DNA of 6,987 bases from Acidothermales bacterium (lineage in GTDB: Bacteria > Actinomycetota > Actinomycetes > Streptosporangiales > WHST01), in assembly GCA_017354575.1 (NCBI GenBank), contig JAFMQP010000209.1:1-6987 (forward strand), given 5' to 3'. Of this stretch, positions 5,644 to 6,987 are shown piece by piece. Below the pieces are notes generated by a model, which did no database searches, had not been told where the DNA came from, and saw nothing but the letters and a program-made list of their open reading frames with translations. A program made the position numbers and the translations under genes. Within the stretch, counting starts at the first letter, position 1. Every line of letters begins with the position of its first letter.

Positions 5644-6591
5644 CTAGCCCTTCGTGGCGCCCAGGGTGAGGCCGCGGACGAAGTGGCGCTGCAGCAGGAA
5701 GTACACGACCATCGTGGGCAGCGCGATGATGAGCGAACCGGCCGCGAGCAGGTTGTTGTCGGTGAAGAACTGGCCGCGCAGGTTGTTCAGCGCGGACGTG
5801 ATCGGCCGCTTGTCGCCGCTGCTCATCAGCACCAGTGCCCACAGGAAGTCGTTGTAGATCCAGGTGAACTCCAGCGTCGCGAGCGCGGCGAGCGGCGGGC
5901 GGCACAGCGGCAGCGTCACCTGCCAGAACTGCCGCCACGCGCCGGCACCGTCGACGAGCGCCGACTCGGTGAGCTCCTCGGGCAGCGCCTGCATGTAGTT
6001 CGCGAGCACGAACGTGCAGAACCCGATCTGGAACGCGACGTGGATCGCGATGACGCCCCAGTACGAGTCGTAGACGTACCAGCCGCGGTTGTACATGAAG
6101 TCGCTGTCGTCGATCAGCCGGTACAGCTGGTACAGCGGCGTCAGCAGGATCTGCTGCGGCAGCAGGTTCCCTGCGGTGAACACGACGAGCAGGATCCGCC
6201 GCCCCGGTATCCGGTACCGCGACAGGCCGAACGCCACCGAGGACGACAGCAGCAGGATCAGCACGAGCGACGGCGCGACGACGACGATCGTCGCCATGAA
6301 GTGACCGAAGATGTCGCCGGTCGCCCACGCGTTGCTGAAGTTCTTCAGCGTCAGCGTCCTGGGGAACGAGACGTACCCGTGCTGCGCCGTGTCGGAGTAC
6401 GGCCGGAACGCGGTGTACACGGCGTACAGCAACGGGAAGAGGAACGCCAGCGCCGTCAGCCCGAGGAAGACGTGCAGCACGACGCGCAGTGGGCGGAACG
6501 GTGCCTTCTTCGCCACCACCGCGGACGCCGTCCCCGCGGCGCGCCTGCTACGGACGCGTGCCCTCGTGGCGACCTCGGACTCCGTGCTCAT
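5644..6591 (-). CDS. Carbohydrate ABC transporter permease, MalG type (CUT1)
   Basis: One of two inner-membrane channel subunits of a binding-protein-dependent sugar importer; 315 residues, slightly long for MalG relatives. A basic cytoplasmic N-terminus (1-37, many Arg/Lys) precedes about six membrane segments (roughly 38-60, 98-122, 132-152, 178-198, 235-256, 282-302). The EAA loop that contacts the ATPase is LPEELTESALVDGAGAWRQF (203-222) followed by WQVTLPL. Between segments three and four it carries a longer extracytoplasmic loop (about 160-177, Asp- and Tyr-rich) than classical MalG. The C-terminus RGLTLGATKG is typical. ATG 6591 overlaps the stop of the preceding permease as ATGA, with GGGAAG a few bases upstream, so the two are co-translated. 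The substrate cannot be inferred. No ATPase follows; actinomycetes often use a shared ATPase such as MsiK (known for Streptomyces, inferred here). Confidence 0.95.
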   Translation of the reverse strand: MSTESEVATRARVRSRRAAGTASAVVAKKAPFRPLRVVLHVFLGLTALAFLFPLLYAVYTAFRPYSDTAQHGYVSFPRTLTLKNFSNAWATGDIFGHFMATIVVVAPSLVLILLLSSSVAFGLSRYRIPGRRILLVVFTAGNLLPQQILLTPLYQLYRLIDDSDFMYNRGWYVYDSYWGVIAIHVAFQIGFCTFVLANYMQALPEELTESALVDGAGAWRQFWQVTLPLCRPPLAALATLEFTWIYNDFLWALVLMSSGDKRPITSALNNLRGQFFTDNNLLAAGSLIIALPTMVVYFLLQRHFVRGLTLGATKG

Positions 6592-6987
6592 GTCTCTTCC
6601 CGACGTAGCACCTGGACGGTGTAGATGATGATGAACCCGGTCGAGATCAGCAGCATGATCGCCGCGATCGCCGAGCCGTAGCCGATCCGGCTCGCCTCAC
6701 CGATGATGTTCTGCGTCACGAGCGCGGACAGCAGCTCCAGCCCGTTGCGGCCGCCGTTGATGACGTAGACGATGTCGAACGCCCGCAGCGACTCGATGAC
6801 CGTGATGACGAGCACGACGACGTTGACCGGGCGCATCGCGGGGAACACCACGCTGCGGAACGCCTGCCACTGTGAGGCGCCGTCGATCGCGGCGGCCTCC
6901 TTGAGCGTCGGGTCGACGCCCTTGAGACCGGCCAGGTACAGGATCATCACGTACCCGACGTGCCGCCAGCTCGCCGCCACGAGCACC
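6588..6987 (-). CDS. Carbohydrate ABC transporter permease, MalF type (CUT1), 5'-partial
   Basis: The C-terminal 133 or so residues of the partner permease; the reading frame is open to the window edge, so roughly the first half or more is missing. Counting from base 6986, the EAA loop is LKEAAAIDGASQWQAF (28-43) followed by RSVVFPAMRP, then a membrane segment VVVLVITVIESLRAFDIVYVI (about 56-76), the loop NGGRNGLELLSALV and a last membrane segment about 104-126, ending RREET. This arrangement is standard for MalF-like proteins of CUT1 importers. Its TGA overlaps the ATG of the MalG-like gene. The substrate-binding protein gene would be expected upstream, beyond 6987. Confidence 0.94.
   Translation of the reverse strand, partial: VLVAASWRHVGYVMILYLAGLKGVDPTLKEAAAIDGASQWQAFRSVVFPAMRPVNVVVLVITVIESLRAFDIVYVINGGRNGLELLSALVTQNIIGEASRIGYGSAIAAIMLLISTGFIIIYTVQVLRREET

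Overview
The window is high-GC (third codon positions mostly G or C) and reads as chromosomal DNA of an actinomycete. The best evidence is the cytochrome oxidase subunit I, whose C-terminal run (LEWATSCPPPRHNF...LPRIRSDRPAF) is typical of actinobacterial CtaD. GTG starts, purine-rich ribosome sites and ATGA gene overlaps fit. Order or genus cannot be fixed from this sequence; a Pseudonocardiales-like background is only a guess.

Layout. (1) 1-1430, plus strand: ctaD, the catalytic subunit of aa3 oxidase, missing its N-terminus because the window opens inside it. (2) 1513-2226, plus strand: a 237-residue protein of unknown function with a conserved-looking Cys/His N-terminal block. (3) 5420 down to 2234, minus strand: a compact three-gene run made of an alpha/beta-hydrolase, a 470-residue protein I cannot name that overlaps it by ATGA, and, 32 bp further on, an ornithine cyclodeaminase/mu-crystallin-family enzyme. 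The last gene converges on the 237-residue gene with 7 bp between the stop codons. (4) 5421-5643: a repeat-rich intergenic region with an 18-bp palindrome, a 42-bp imperfect palindrome and repeated GTGAAG elements. (5) 6987 down to 5644, minus strand: two ABC sugar-transporter permeases of the MalF/MalG (CUT1) kind, overlapping by ATGA; the first runs off the window.

How the genes may work together. CtaD is respiratory housekeeping and unrelated to the rest. The two permeases would form the membrane channel of a carbohydrate importer whose binding protein must lie beyond 6987 and whose ATPase is not in the window. The hydrolase / unknown / OCD-family run is the least ordinary part. Its tight spacing suggests co-expression. 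The OCD-family member has Phe where ornithine cyclodeaminase has its catalytic Asp, and is better read as an imine (pyrroline/piperideine-2-carboxylate) reductase-like enzyme. The unknown protein carries a GATNG turn resembling a hydrolase nucleophile elbow with Thr in place of Ser, and its first codons contain a perfect 13-bp hairpin. This could be a small undescribed metabolic operon, but no function can be assigned from sequence alone. I saw no RNA genes, CRISPR arrays, insertion sequences or prophage genes.
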